Positions 15,531-27,600 of a stretch of 64,000 bases of DNA are shown piece after piece (within the stretch, counting starts at the first letter, position 1; every line of letters starts with the position of its first letter). The stretch is from Patiria miniata. Lineage: Eukaryota > Echinodermata > Asteroidea > Valvatida > Asterinidae. The DNA is taken from NCBI RefSeq assembly GCF_015706575.1, contig NW_024037060.1:689501-753500 (forward strand), in the 5' to 3' direction. Position numbers and translations under genes: made by a program. A model generated the notes under the pieces. That model had not been told where the DNA came from and ran no database searches. It saw only the letters and a list, made by a program, of their open reading frames with translations.

Positions 15531-16801
15531 GTGAGTAATGGTGCCTCTGCTAAGATTTTTTTCCAAATGAAATGACATATCTTTTGTGATTATATGAAAG
15601 AATTAGACAATTATATTTCGACACTGTGGTTTACCTGACATATTTTTTGTTTTGCAAAAGTGCTTTTCTTTTGCGATGTTGTGATTTTCCCAATTGTGAT
15701 TTCGGGATTTCGGGGTCACGGTCACGTTCACGACTGAGTGTTGTGAATACGTACTCGCAAATGCAAGGTCCTTTCTGGGCCATCGTTGTAGAAGCCAGGA
15801 AGTTCTAGCCCGCCGGCCCGGGCGCACGCGATTCAAGCTCAATTTTAGGGGTAGGGCTTAAAAGAAAACTGCGACTCAAAAGTTTGAGTAAATAACCCTT
15901 AAAATTAAAGCATCTGGCTTTTCAAATTCACCTTTAGAATCATGCTCATCAAAGCACGACAGGGCTCCCATCGACTTTTAGCGGCCCATTGTAGTCTATA
16001 ATCCTACAAAATGCATGCATAGCGCATAATGGAAAAGGAAGTTCAAAAATATAACGTCTGCTCCACCAAGCTTCAGCACGTAGTACACGACATTGCAATG
16101 TTTGTCACTGAGGCTCACTTCAGGATTAACACGTAGGCCTTTGTACGTCCTGTATGAAACTTGACAAGAAGTGTCCTTGTCCATCTTAAAAATAGCCGGT
16201 CCAATTATATTATAAAATGTTCAAATTCCATGTTTTGATTTTGTCTTTGCAAAAAGCAACAACTTGAATAAATCGGTTGCATTGGAAGAAAATGCTGAAT
16301 GGAAAATCAAAGCGCTGTCATGATACAAGTCGATTTCAGACCAAGCGATGATGCCGCGTATCAATATTAAAGTTCGTGTTACTATATACATCATTCTGAA
16401 ACTGCTATGTGCTGTGTATATAATTATATATACGTTTTTGAGTATACAAACGAGCATGAACAGTTAACACCAAACATAACTGTTTCAACACGAAACTTTG
16501 TTGAAAATGGAACATTCTTGGACACAACCAAGTCAAGTCTAACACAATGTCCGGGACATGTATTTTCCTCGTCCGGTCCGGGTACAATAACCTAGAGAGA
16601 GGAATTACAAAGGGAAGAATGTTTGAACTGGTTCCCACCACCAAAATCAGTATTTCCGCCCACACAGAATCTGTCAATAATAGAGGGAACGGGAACCAGT
16701 CTGAAGAACTGTTGTACTGAGTCAATGTCATGTGTTTTTATTATAATACATTGGAAAATTCCATTTTCAACCGAGTGTGTTATCGTCATAATACTGTCGA
16801 A
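15531..16801. other. Spacer between first exons 1a and 1b
   Basis: No gene or clear repeat is recognised. It should hold the 5' UTR and promoter of exon 1b. An imperfect inverted pair, AACTGGTTCCC near 16626 and GGGAACCAGTC near 16692, lies just before exon 1b. Confidence 0.4.
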
Positions 16802-16943
16802 ATGGCTGAAGCAAAAGTGGCGCACGAGAAGTCATACGACTATCTTTTAAAAATAATCCTCATCGGCGATGCAGAAACGGGAAAAGTGGGTCTCTTGCTT
16901 AAATTTACAGAACCGGAACAAACAAAGTTCAACTCTACTATCG
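16802..16943 (+). CDS. RAB8: RAB8 alternative first exon 1b (P-loop lacks Ser/Thr)
   Basis: Encodes 47 residues plus one base and ends ACTATCG|GTAAGA. It reads MAEAKVAHEKSYDYLLKIIL, then the P-loop GDAETGKVG and KFTEPEQTKFNSTIG. Lys21 is retained, but the residue after it, Thr22 in Rab8, is Val. Glu replaces Gly18 (Ras Gly13 position), and switch I is one residue shorter. Frame, length, splice site and phase match the other four exons, so it looks maintained. It would give a 214-residue protein predicted to bind nucleotide weakly. It might instead be a decaying copy. Confidence 0.8.
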
Positions 16944-17306
16944 GTAAGAGTTAGTGAAAATTGTACTATAACGTATCTTAATTTAGGGTCGAGACGGTTG
17001 TGAAATAAATAAAGAGTCATCATGCGAAAATCTATAGACGTGCACGAACGCTAATAAAACATTCAAATTTATGCACGCACGCGTAAAAGCTAGCATATAG
17101 CAAGAACTTAGCAGTAGGCCTATGGTGATGCATAATTAAGCAGGGAGGTAGTGGGACTAATTTGATATGAGGGGGGGGGGAGTTGTGACCACAAATTTGT
17201 ACCAGGAATCTGTTCTTTGGATGGTTGAAGGGGGAGGGCTTGACATCATCTGATTATTAGTGTCGTTGTTCAAAGCCGATATGATCGTAGACACTATCGG
17301 ATACAG

Positions 17307-17788
17307 GGTGAGTCAAAAAACATTGTCAGGACCATTGTTTTAGTAAAGTTCTAAGTGCAGCACTTTCAAAATCTAGGATATGAAAGCTCAATTTATAAGC
17401 TCTCTTTTAGTACAAGAATCATTCAAATAACTCAAGTTACGGACTTTTAAACACAACCACCGTTTTAAAGTTCTGTCCACGGATCACAAAACGGTAAGTG
17501 TTCATTTAGCAAAACGAAAACAAATCACATAGGATGTGTGTGAATTGCTTTCGTTTTGCTGAAAGAACGCACGTCACCTTTTGTGTGATCCGTGGACAGA
17601 ACTTTAAAACGGTGGTTGGGTTTAAAATGCCATAACTTGAAAAGTACCTGAGTGATTTGAATGTTTCTTGTACTAAAAGAACGCTTATGAATTGGGCTTT
17701 TATATACTAGATTTTAAAAGTGCTACATGCAGAACTTCACTAAAACAATAGTCCCAACATTTGGGTTTCGTGGTTTTTTTTACTCACC
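17307..17788. mobile_element. Foldback MITE with arms of about 220 bp
   Basis: It begins GGTGAGTCAAAAAA and ends TTTTTTTACTCACC. The arms pair across most of the element, for example CGGATCACAAAACGG / CCTTTTGTGTGATCCG and AGTTCTGTCCACGGATCAC with its inverse. There is no ORF, and the target duplication is not clear. It lies between RAB8 first exons 1b and 1c. Confidence 0.8.
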
Positions 17789-17939
17789 GTTAGTAGCGCT
17801 CTTTGTTGCGTCTTACTCTTAGTTGCCGACCGACACTACGAATTTACCGACATACATGCAGGGAGACGATTTTGCCAACAAAAAAACCCCAAAAGTAAAG
17901 CTCGTGGTCTGGATCTGGATCTGGACCAATACTGCAAGC

Positions 17940-18580
17940 AATCTCCCGTTATGGGATGTATAGGTTGCAGGTGTGTGTGACTGGGGGCACTAATAATAAG
18001 CTCTGCTTTTTATACTTGACAAGTTTAGTTTCAGTAGATTGTCCTTAAATGCATCAAGTGAAGGGGCCTCTCTCACAGATGCTGGGAGGAGGTTCTATTC
18101 TGCAGTAGTTCTTGGTAGGAAGGAGTACTTGTGACTGTCCTTGTTTGCGGGTTGTCTTATAAAGGATATTGATCCTGTTGTGTGAGTTTGTACACCCGTC
18201 GTGCTTGAGGTATGATGAAGATGGTCAGAATTTTATTGCTGCTCTGTGATGTATGGATTTGTATAGCAAAGACAGGCGTGCAACCATTCTGCGTTCCTCT
18301 AGAGGTCTACAACTTAGCCTTGAAATCATGGAGGAAACACTATCGGTCTTGGTGTATTGGTTTGTCACAAATCTAGCGGCTCTGCGCTGGACTGCCTCAA
18401 GTTGAGATGAGTGTTTTTATGAGATGGGTCCCAGATGCTAGCACAATATTCCAAGCGTGGGAGAACAAGGGTTTAGTAGGCTGCTTCTTTTACCAGGGGA
18501 GAACAGCTGTACAGATTTCTACGGATGAGACCCAACATCTGGTTTCCCTTTGTAGCTACTTTACTGATGTGCTGTGCCCG
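17940..18580 (-). mobile_element. Decayed LINE fragment (CR1/Jockey-type RT 3' end)
   Basis: Minus-strand translation gives pieces of the typical LINE ORF2 C-terminus: KGNQMLGLIRRNLYSC, LEYCASIWDPSHK, QRRAARFVTNQYTK, then NLLPASVREAPSLDAFKDNL up to a stop at 17990-17992. The pieces lie in different frames, so it carries several frameshifts and is not functional. The 5' end is truncated. It lies in the RAB8 first-exon region, opposite in strand. Confidence 0.8.
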
Positions 18581-19340
18581 ACTATAGTATAGGAAGTTCA
18601 TTTGCCGACTATAGGAAGTGCCGACTGGGAGAAACTAGTATGGGGGGGGGGGGGTTCCACAAATTATTAATGGGGGAGTACCAGCCCCAGACCCTCGTCT
18701 AGCAATAGCCGTGGTGGTTCGTGGCTCTATAACCGCCCATGCCGGGCCATGGCTCTAAATACCAAATGAGAAAATTTATCGGAAGGGGGGGGGGGGGGGG
18801 GTGTCACACCGCCCACACCCGCCCCGCTGTATGAATATACGCCCTTGCATGGGATTACACACATTTTAGTCGAACTTTTCAAATTCTGTTGACGTTTTCG
18901 CTTCTTGGGGGATGACAAATATCATCCTGAGTCAAGATCGGCGGCGTAGAGTCCACGGTGCTTAGGCCATACGAAAAAGCCGTGCGCGCAACCAAATAAT
19001 TATTGCCGAAGCCTAAAAACATTTAGTGGTCATTGCCGAATCCTATACGTGTAAAAGTAATAATACTTTCCCCTCATAAAGGCAGTTGAAGCCTTAAATA
19101 AAAAGGAGTGGGCGTGTTATGTAACCTCTCGGTGGCACAATTATTTTGAATCGTGTATCAGCGAAATGCGCCCTCAACGGCGTGCGTGGACTGATCACCC
19201 GACAGAGTCCAAATCGTATTAAAGCCATACTATGGTCTCAACAATTCATCCTTTACAAAAAAAAGTCAAAGTGCGTATTGGTGTATTACCGAAGTGGTAT
19301 CAAACTTTGCACTTTGTGTACTTTGATTGGTGCGGTCAAT
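18581..19340. other. Spacer before first exon 1c
   Basis: Contains two long G-runs (near 18641 and 18785) and otherwise featureless sequence. It is expected to hold the exon 1c promoter. Confidence 0.35.
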
Positions 19341-19482
19341 ATGGCGAAATCGTCGAAATCAACCGGCCCTTATGACTGGCGCTTCAAGTTACTTCTTACG
19401 GGAGATTCTGGCGTCGGAAAAACCTGCGTCATGACGAGATTCGCGGATGACGCGTTTTCTACCTCCTTCATTTCAACAGTAG
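19341..19482 (+). CDS. RAB8: RAB8 alternative first exon 1c (canonical P-loop)
   Basis: Encodes [34 protein letters not shown] and [14 protein letters not shown], ending ACAGTAG|GTAAAG in phase 1. It gives a 214-residue product after joining the common exons. The switch I end reads STVG instead of STIG. The frame is open for about 65 codons upstream without an ATG, so the ATG at 19341, in a GGTCAATATGG context, is taken as the start. Confidence 0.87.
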
Positions 19483-20017
19483 GTAAAGACTCCATCTCAA
19501 AACAAACAAACAAAACACACTATTTTAAACAGCTGTGCATCAAGTTCTAAAAATATCTTAAACTTCTAAGAACTGTTTACATTGTGCACTTGTACTTCAC
19601 CCCATTGCGTTTTTCAGTTTGCTTTTGATTTATTCTACCATTATGTTATTAGTCGAGTTCTGTATTTCTCCGCGAGAACAGTAGGCCTCCGTGACATGTC
19701 GTGAGGCTGCATTCTATTTTAATTGAACAGAAGATTGATTAACAATTATGCTTGTCACATTAAGTAACAAACTTCGTGGTTTCTTCTTTGGTTCCATAAT
19801 TCACCTTTTGCAGTACTTGTTAAAGAACATATATGTTTGAAGCACTGATTTATTCAATAAAAAATGTGATCCATAGAACAGGAGTTTGTGTATCCGTGAG
19901 TGTTTACTTTTAATAAAGTTGGCTTTGTCATCAGGATTGGACTTTCGACGAAAACTGCTGATCGTAAACTTTGTCCCATGCATGCGCACGTGAACGCGTA
20001 TCTTGCTGTACAACAAG

Positions 20018-20156
20018 ATGGCGAACTTTTTGGAGAAGCCCGTGTACGACATGCATATAAAGCTGATACTAGTCGGCGAGTGCGACGTTGGTAAGACCAG
20101 CATTTTGCTGCGATTTGCGGAAGACGATTTTCGTCGCTCACTTTTGCCCACCATAG
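20018..20156 (+). CDS. RAB8: RAB8 alternative first exon 1d (Asp at Ras-Gly13 position)
   Basis: Encodes MANFLEKPVYDMHIKLILVG, then ECDVGKTSILLRFAEDDF and RRSLLPTIG, ending ACCATAG|GTGAGA in phase 1. The P-loop GECDVGKT keeps GK and Thr but has Asp at the residue equivalent to Ras Gly13. Switch I is RRSLLPTIG, the most altered effector loop of the full-length exons. It gives a 213-residue product. Confidence 0.86.
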
Positions 20157-20417
20157 GTGAGACTCTGGCTGGAATGCCAGGGAAGTTCGAATTTATAGGA
20201 ATTACAACATCACTTCCATCGTTTATATGTATATATTTATAAGTGTGTTATAATCCAATTTTCTAGTGATATGAGAGGGTTTAATCGTAGGTCTCTGAGG
20301 TTCGAACTCTCACCCGGCATCGCCAACGAGTCCCGTTATAGTTTTTTTTTTTTAAATTCACGCGCGATAGGCTAGTCTAGAGTGTCGTTCGGTTCGCCGG
20401 AGAAGATCGCTCACTAA

Positions 20418-20720
20418 TGCGCCTATCAATTGTTTCCCTCACCCCTCCCCTCCCGGGCTGCCCCACCCAAGACGTGGGGATTGCAACTTTTGAAGTGACA
20501 AAATCCCCACCCCTCGGGCAAAATTAAAGTGACAATCCCCGACCATGCCCCGACATACATACGTGGGGCGCAATAGTGATTGCCTTTCCATTAGTACGCC
20601 AATGTTAACATTGTAATTTGAGTGACCAAAATCCCCACCCTGGGGCATGAAAAACGTGACCAAATCCCGACGTCGAACCTGGGGTAGAGCCTGGGGGGGG
20701 GGGGACATTTGATAGGCGCA
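20418..20720. mobile_element. MITE with TAA target duplication between first exons 1d and 1e
   Basis: Perfect terminal repeats TGCGCCTATCAA / TTGATAGGCGCA are flanked by TAA on both sides (20415-20417 and 20721-20723). The interior repeats ACGTGGGGATT-type motifs and ends in a G-run. Related to 2110-2300. Confidence 0.82.
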
Positions 20721-20723
20721 TAA

Positions 20724-22793
20724 ACGTTATAATATGCTCTTGTGCCTGCAAATTCCATGCGACCCCTGGCATCAACCAATCGGAGCCGACTTTAGAAATT
20801 GTGATGCAATTATCTTCGTGAAACGAAAGTTGCTGATTGGTCGACAGCTCGTCAGCTGAACGTATTGCATGAAGAACATGGCGGCCTCCGCAGCTGAATT
20901 GAGTGTGGGCAATTCTGATATGGAAAGTTGGTATATCCCTGTTGAACAAAACCACACACCTCCAATATTACTCCAGTGTAAACAGTTTACATGTACTAAT
21001 TGTATACTCACGGTAAGCTAAAGATGCAAAAATTACACAAAACAAATTTACGCCCTTAGCTTCACAACAACAAAAAGACACATGGCCTACATCTAAAATA
21101 GCACATCGCCTTTAAACTATATACAGTATCGAAAGTTTTATATTTTTTATCTCAACATTTATTATTATATTTTTGTTTGCTCCCGGTTATTTATCAGTCC
21201 GTTATCCCCCACCCCATCTTCAAACGACACGCCCCCCCCCCCGTTTGTTAGGGCTCCTATAGCTGTTTTGACACGCAATATTAAAGGTCGAAACGGAGAC
21301 AATCGGACAGAAGACTGTGAGGTTGTAAAGTCACGATTCTTATCGATGCTATAAGTTGTAAAGAAAACTTTGAAGTGTTATATGTTTACCTACCATTTGA
21401 TTTGAATTAAAGGGGAAAACATACTCGATATAGATGAAGCATGGATGAATTAAAGCAGGGTGCCTAGCTAGCACCTCTGCTTGTGCAACACTCGCAGGTC
21501 AAACTCCACGGTGACGAAGCTGCAGTGGCGTAACTGGTAGTGGGAGGGATGGGGGACAGGACCCCGCCCGCTCCCAGCTCATGTGCCCCTCATAATATAC
21601 CCGCTCTCACAATTCGCATGGAGAAGTGCAAAAATAACTTTATATTGTTATTCTAATACTATCAAACCCATTGCGTTACACCAAAGTCACATAATTATCA
21701 TTGTGTTCCAATATAACGGCCCTATCAAAGTGGGTGGGGGGGGGGGGTGATACAACATTGGAAGGGACTTACCACCAGCTGGCTTTGCAAATTCGACGGG
21801 AGGGGGTGGGAGGGGGAATACACCTCATTTTACGCTCTGTGTGTTCTTCCTTTTCCCTCTTTACTTTTAAGAATCCGTGTTGGAGAAAGGGGACAGCGCT
21901 GGGCTGATTTAGCTCAAGGGAGAGGGAAAAGGGTTTTAGCATGAACTATTTTGTTCTGCATTATTTCCTACATTTTTGTAGGGGTCTACCCGATATTCCC
22001 CAACATGTATGTTCCCCAATACCGATGTTCCCCGAAATCCTTAGGATAGTAGGGTTAGGGTTGAGGGTTAGGGAACATCGGTATCAGGGCATGGAGCTCT
22101 GGTATCGGGGAACATGATTGTATGCACCCTTTTTATAGGATCACAGTACCTCCCCTGGTTTACAGGCGAAAAAGCAACTTAAAATACTAAGCCTGTTCAA
22201 GGAATTGCATTTTTTTAAAGTTAAAATACAACATACAAATTGACAATTAGCAGCAGGAAAAACAACTAAATTTTATACCTGAGCAGCGGCGCGACTTGTG
22301 TTGTAGGCTATATGTATACAAATGTAGGCGATGTGCCTATGGCCTACGAAAAATTCGGGGCCTACGAAAATACCACAGTGTGCCATATTTTAGGCCTACA
22401 AGTACCCACACACAAATGAGAAACAGGAAAACAAAATAGTCCTGGGGATAGAGCCTGTTTAAAGTAATACCTTAATTATTTCACTATTTTACGATCTCGT
22501 CATTTCTAAAACGACTAGCAACGAGATACTTGACAAGTGACACCGCACCGGTACAGGGATGACGTAAGCGGAAGTTACAATATTCAAATAAGGGTGTTTC
22601 CCAGATTGTTAGCTGGTATCCAGCCGCTGCGCGGTCCAGTGTTTGTACGTAATGTTATTTGCAACGTGACAAAAACGAGGCGGGGATTAGACGGCCGTTA
22701 TGCTAGCTGTGCACAAAAATATAGGACGGGAGGAAGAGGGTGTACGTAGAGTGGGTACCAGGGATTAAGTGTAATTTACGATGTAGTGAAAAC
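20724..22793. other. Spacer before first exon 1e
   Basis: No gene is seen. The segment 20760-20890 shares the CAGCTGAC...CATGGCGGCCTCC motif with the MITE at 328-692. G-runs occur near 21732, and a GTTCCCC-rich imperfect inverted repeat spans 21990-22115. The RAB8 exon 1e promoter should lie near its 3' end. Confidence 0.4.
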
Positions 22794-22917
22794 ATGGCGA
22801 AAACCTACGATTTCCTCTTCAAGCTACTTTTAATTGGTGATTCTGGTGTCGGGAAAACCTGTGTACTCTTCAGATTTTCGGAAGATGCCTTTAACTCAAC
22901 GTTTATTTCTACGATAG
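22794..22917 (+). CDS. RAB8: RAB8 first exon 1e (canonical, orthologous form)
   Basis: Encodes [18 protein letters not shown], then [19 protein letters not shown] and ISTIG, almost identical to vertebrate RAB8A/B over its full length. It ends ACGATAG|GTAAGG in phase 1. With the common exons it gives 208 residues, the standard Rab8 length. It is the first exon nearest to the shared exons and is presumably the ancestral one. Confidence 0.96.
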
Positions 22918-23192
22918 GTAAGGATAAATCGATCTGTCGAAACTGTAGTGAAATTACGTTGATCAGAACTGCGAGTCTGCGGCCAGTGTAGCGCAGGTGC
23001 TGCGTTGATCACTCACTCGGGCATCATGTCCATAGCCATAGCACTAGCACTCAACAGTTTATAACTCAGTGCAGTGCGCGACGGGCAATATTGCTCCACA
23101 CTATATCATGTAGTAGTACATTACTGTGTCAATACACGTAGATCATAAGTGGTTAGTCATGCTGAACAGTTTTCAATTCGACCAGGCAATAA

Positions 23193-23623
23193 GGAGCAAC
23201 TATAGAATGCAGGGCCACGCCGGAGCAAGGTTTTTTATTTTGCTTGGAGGCGCTAGGCGTGGATGGATAGGAGTAATACTATGCAAACCTGCAAAAAGTG
23301 CTAAGTACAGCGAATGCACTTTCCTTCTTAGCTTCTCATGAAGGATCGGAAGGGAGGGCGTGCTTGTAAATGTGTTGGGGGCACGGTACGGATCGGAGTG
23401 GCGGAGGCGCGGAGTCGTGGAGTCGCGGAGACGCGGGGCACTGGAGTGGCGGAGTCGCAGAGACGCGCACCGATAGAGGGTGCAATTCTCGGAGATATCG
23501 ACTGCGGCTCCACGACTCCACGATCGATTTTCGGAGGTAGGTCGACTGCGGCTCCACGCCTCCACGCAGCCGTACGGAGGCGCGGATGTAGAGTAAAGTG
23601 GCCCTGCATTCTATAGTTGCACC
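23193..23623. mobile_element. MITE with 8-bp target duplication in RAB8 intron 1
   Basis: The ends GGAGCAACTATAGAATGCAG and the inverse of GGTGCAACTATAGAATGCAG form inverted repeats of about 26 bp. They are flanked by GGCAATAA on both sides (23185-23192 and 23624-23631). The interior has GGAGTCGCGGAG-type short repeats and their inverse, which produce spurious ORFs on both strands. The 8-bp duplication fits hAT or P-type transposition. Confidence 0.87.
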
Positions 23624-24122
23624 GGCAATAATATACTTGTCTTGAAATTGAATACATTTTGTATTTAAATTGTATTATTAGGGCAGTTCAGCATGATCAT
23701 GATGTCTTGATGATGATGATGAGGCTAGTTATCCAGCATGTGACAGACAGACATGTCAGTATAGAACGGCCTTTTTTGCTCAACTATGGGAAAGGAGAAA
23801 GGGGCAAAATTTAGGCCTATCTGTGTCTTTCTTCTCCCAAAATAGTGCCCATTTTTTAATGTGATATACATGTATACTTATTATTACACTAGTACACATT
23901 TAAATTAAACAATATAGGCTACATTCTGAATCCATCTACAAAAAAAAGTACAAATTTTCCAAAACATTTAAATGAAACCCACAAAGTGACGTGTTTACTC
24001 TGTCTGCCCATGGTCTGCCCTTGATTTGAAGTAATACATGCGACTGAGTCATAACATAAGAATCATAAAATATTAAACTAAGAATATAAACATTGTATGA
24101 TTCTTATGCCTGCATAAGAGTC

Positions 24123-24212
24123 ATAACATAAGAATCATAACTGATTCTTAATATAACATAAGAATCATAACTGATTCTTAATATAACATAAGAATCATAA
24201 CTGATTCTTAAT
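24123..24212 (+). repeat. 30-bp tandem repeat, three copies
   Basis: Unit ATAACATAAGAATCATAACT plus GATTCTTAAT is repeated three times without change; partial units lie upstream. It lies in RAB8 intron 1. Confidence 0.85.
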
Positions 24213-24696
24213 TTCTATTGTCAGCATAAGAATCAGTGGAATGAAGCTAATAACATGCCCTCTTTTACTTCCCTACGTTTGATCTACCGTATTTTGCGGA
24301 AAGCCTGAATATACATGACAGTCACAAAATCCTGTACTTCCTAAACATCTCAAATGTGTGGCTGGCAAATGTAACATGACTCGCAGAAATGCAGGAACTT
24401 TTTTGTAGATATGGCAGACTCATCTGCATTAAATTTATGGTACAGCCTTAAAATGTGTTTTATTGCAGTCTATACCATGCAAACCTTCACATCTTATTAC
24501 ATGTAAATGGGCAGTGCCTAACAAATTCTTACTATAAAATAAATGTAGGTCATAATCCCAGCTGTTCTTCATACTTGAATAACGTCCATCATTGTATTTT
24601 AGCCCCAATTCTACCCTCTTCCCAAATACAACTGTCAGTTGTTTCAGTCGCTTGTCTTCTTTTCATGGTTTTGTACCTTTGTTTCTTTTACTACAG

Positions 24697-27600
24697 GTAT
24701 AGATTTCAAAATCAGAACAATAGATTTAGATGGCAAGAAAATCAAGCTACAGATATGGTGAGTGGCTCTTTTTAGAATGCATATGTTGTGAACTTCCTTG
24801 TTCATCAACAATAAAACCGGTTGACGTTCTTGAAAAAGTCTAAGCGCTAATTGAAGTAAAAGGTCAAGTTTTACTTATCTGATCTGTAGGCAAAATATAT
24901 ATAAAATGGTCTCTCTCTCTCTCAAAAAAAGTAATACTTGTATGTTCAAGGGTAATGCAAACGGCAGTGGAGTTTACACTTTTTCTCATGCAGCATCTTT
25001 GTAAGAACTTCTTGGAGCGGTTAACTTTAATCTAATGCTGTGCTATGCACCAGTGGCACATTATTTCTACTGGAACAAATGAGACATGGAGGGCCATGTA
25101 AATTAATAATAGTTTGGATTGTACATATATATGCATGGACTCCTGAATAATTAAGAACACTGCACATCAGTGGCTAGTTTTAGCCTCGTAAGACATAAAC
25201 TTCATAAAAATGCAGACAATAATACTCTAAACCCATGCTCACTTTCTCCCTTTTCATACTTTCTTGTTGTTCTGATGGTTCTTGTTACAAATCAGTGACT
25301 TCTACAATTTTGGATAACCGATAGTCTCCTGATGACGAGCAGAGCATACTGTTCAAAATGTCGAGTTAAACCAACTGGTTCTTCTCAGAACCACACAACT
25401 CACTAATAGATATCATTCACATGGTGTTACCGCAAACCTCCCATTCATTGATCATGTCCACCATGCAAACCTTTAAGTCTTAGATGACGATATGTTTTGA
25501 TTTTTTACATTTTCTACAGGGACACAGCTGGCCAGGAGCGGTTCCGAACCATCACCACTGCCTACTACAGGGGGGCAATGGTAAGAGATTGCAGAAATGA
25601 GATTGAGTTGTACTTGTGCTAAGTGACAAGAAATCTCTTTTGTGAGTTGGTTTGGTTTTGTGAAGAACCAGTGGAAATTAAACATTTCAGACATTAGGGT
25701 AAGCTCTGCCGTCGTCAGGAGACCGACGGCAGGTAGCATTTTTATTTTCTAAACCACACAAACTCATAATAACAGATTGCTTGTCACACAGTTCTACAGC
25801 AAACCTTAGGGTTAGGTTACCATTGGAATCCATCAGTCTTCCAACGACGGGCAGAGAATACCGTCCAAAAATGTTGAGTTTCTTACATTTTTATTCAGAG
25901 CCTCACAAACTCCCAGAAGAGATTTGTGCAATGTCTAACCATAAACCTGCTCTTATAGCTTACTTACTCTTATTGCAGACTTCTCCATGAAACCTTCAGT
26001 TTATACCAACTGAACTCCGTGTGGTAGTTCAAATTGATTGTGCTAAGATGCCGTTTTATAATTTTCACTTTTTTTCTTCTTCAGGGGATCATGTTGGTTT
26101 ACGACATCACAAACATGAAGTCTTTTGAGAACATCAGGAATTGGATCAGGAATATTGAAGAGGTACGTCCATTGAGAACACTGCGCTCATTATTTTCAAT
26201 TGCTTGTTTCCATGAAATCCATTTTTTTTGTCAAAAAAAAACCTTACAAAAGGATCATTTCCAAACATTTCATTCAAAAATATATTTATTTTCAATAGAC
26301 CACATCCATTTTTAATAGTTGAACTAAGAAACTGACTAGAGCAGGGCTTGAACCTGCAACCTCCAGATTGCCGTTCCAGTGCTCTACCAACTGAGCTATC
26401 AAGCCTTACATGTATGTTGGCGGTTGCCTATTTTGTCAGTGTCTTTGTTCAAGGGGCGCTAGTCAGAAGCCATGCCATGTAAACTTAAAAAAATTACCCC
26501 TTAAACAACAAACGGTGATGAGTTTCAAAAGACAAAAAAGAGCTTTTGTTTTGTTGGCTCTATATCCTGAAGTGTATGTTGTGTTACTTTTATCCTCTGT
26601 AGCATGCCTCATCCGACGTAGAAAAGATGATCCTGGGGAACAAATGTGACATGGATGACAGAAGGGTGGTCACAAAGGACAAGGGAGAACAGGTAATAAT
26701 AGATAGTCTGACCAGACTCTCTGTGTGTCTGTATGGTCAACAGTTTGTATGTTCTGTCAGTTCAGGGTTCTATATCTCTGTCTCTGTTTGTGACATACTC
26801 TGTGCGCCAGAATGACAATCTGTTTGTTTTCCTGTTGCCAGTACTGGTTTTGTCACAGTTTTTCAGTATTTTAATTTTTTTTAAGATCTTTAAGTTTTTA
26901 GTTGTAAGTTTTGTAACATTAATAATCTTTTTACGTGAAGTAGGTCTTAATTCGGCAGATTGCCGCAATGACCTTCTATTGTAAGCAATAAACCAGTGCA
27001 ATTCAATTCTATTCTATTCTTGTTTATCTCCTCAGCTCGCAATAGAATACGGAATCAAGTTCATGGAGACGAGTGCCAAGGCTAGCATCAATGTAGAAGA
27101 GGTAAATTCTTTTGAAGTAATTAAAAAACGTTGTGCTTTATCCCTATGTTATTTTTATTAAATGAAGTGAACCGATATTTTAAAACAGTTTTTTTATTCT
27201 AGGTTAGTCACTTTCGTTTGGACTTCTTCTTGATTGTGCAAGGGTTTCTCTAGTGGTAGATCTCTAGGGGTAATTCCCTACACATTTCCAAACGCTCATT
27301 TCCTTCCTCGTCTTTGCCTGTAGAGACTTTCCAACTTGGTTGTTGGGCAATTTCCGTAAATTTGGACATACATGTCAGACACTTATGAGTTGCTGTTGTA
27401 AAAGTGAATGTGATACATCACTAATAATGTGACATCTAATGAGTGGGAAACAATTACAGACCAAACTAAGATACCACCACCTTAACGACCTTGTACATGT
27501 ACATCGCGTGGTTGGACGTACGTTGGGTTTTATGGAATGGCCCTGTTGTAGAGTCATTTAATTAAATTTCCAGTTAAAATACTGAAATTACTGTCACACT

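Noticed and set aside
23200-23657. Several overlapping ORFs of 70-120 codons
   Set aside because: They come from short GC-rich repeats inside the 8-bp-TSD MITE at 23193-23623; both strands are equally open.
24060-24240. Possible CRISPR-like array
   Set aside because: The 30-bp units are directly tandem with no unique spacers, and the host is an animal genome.
26341-26407. Possible minus-strand tRNA gene
   Set aside because: The anticodon loop lacks U33, and the same head with a shared non-tRNA tail recurs at 289-806, so it is a SINE.
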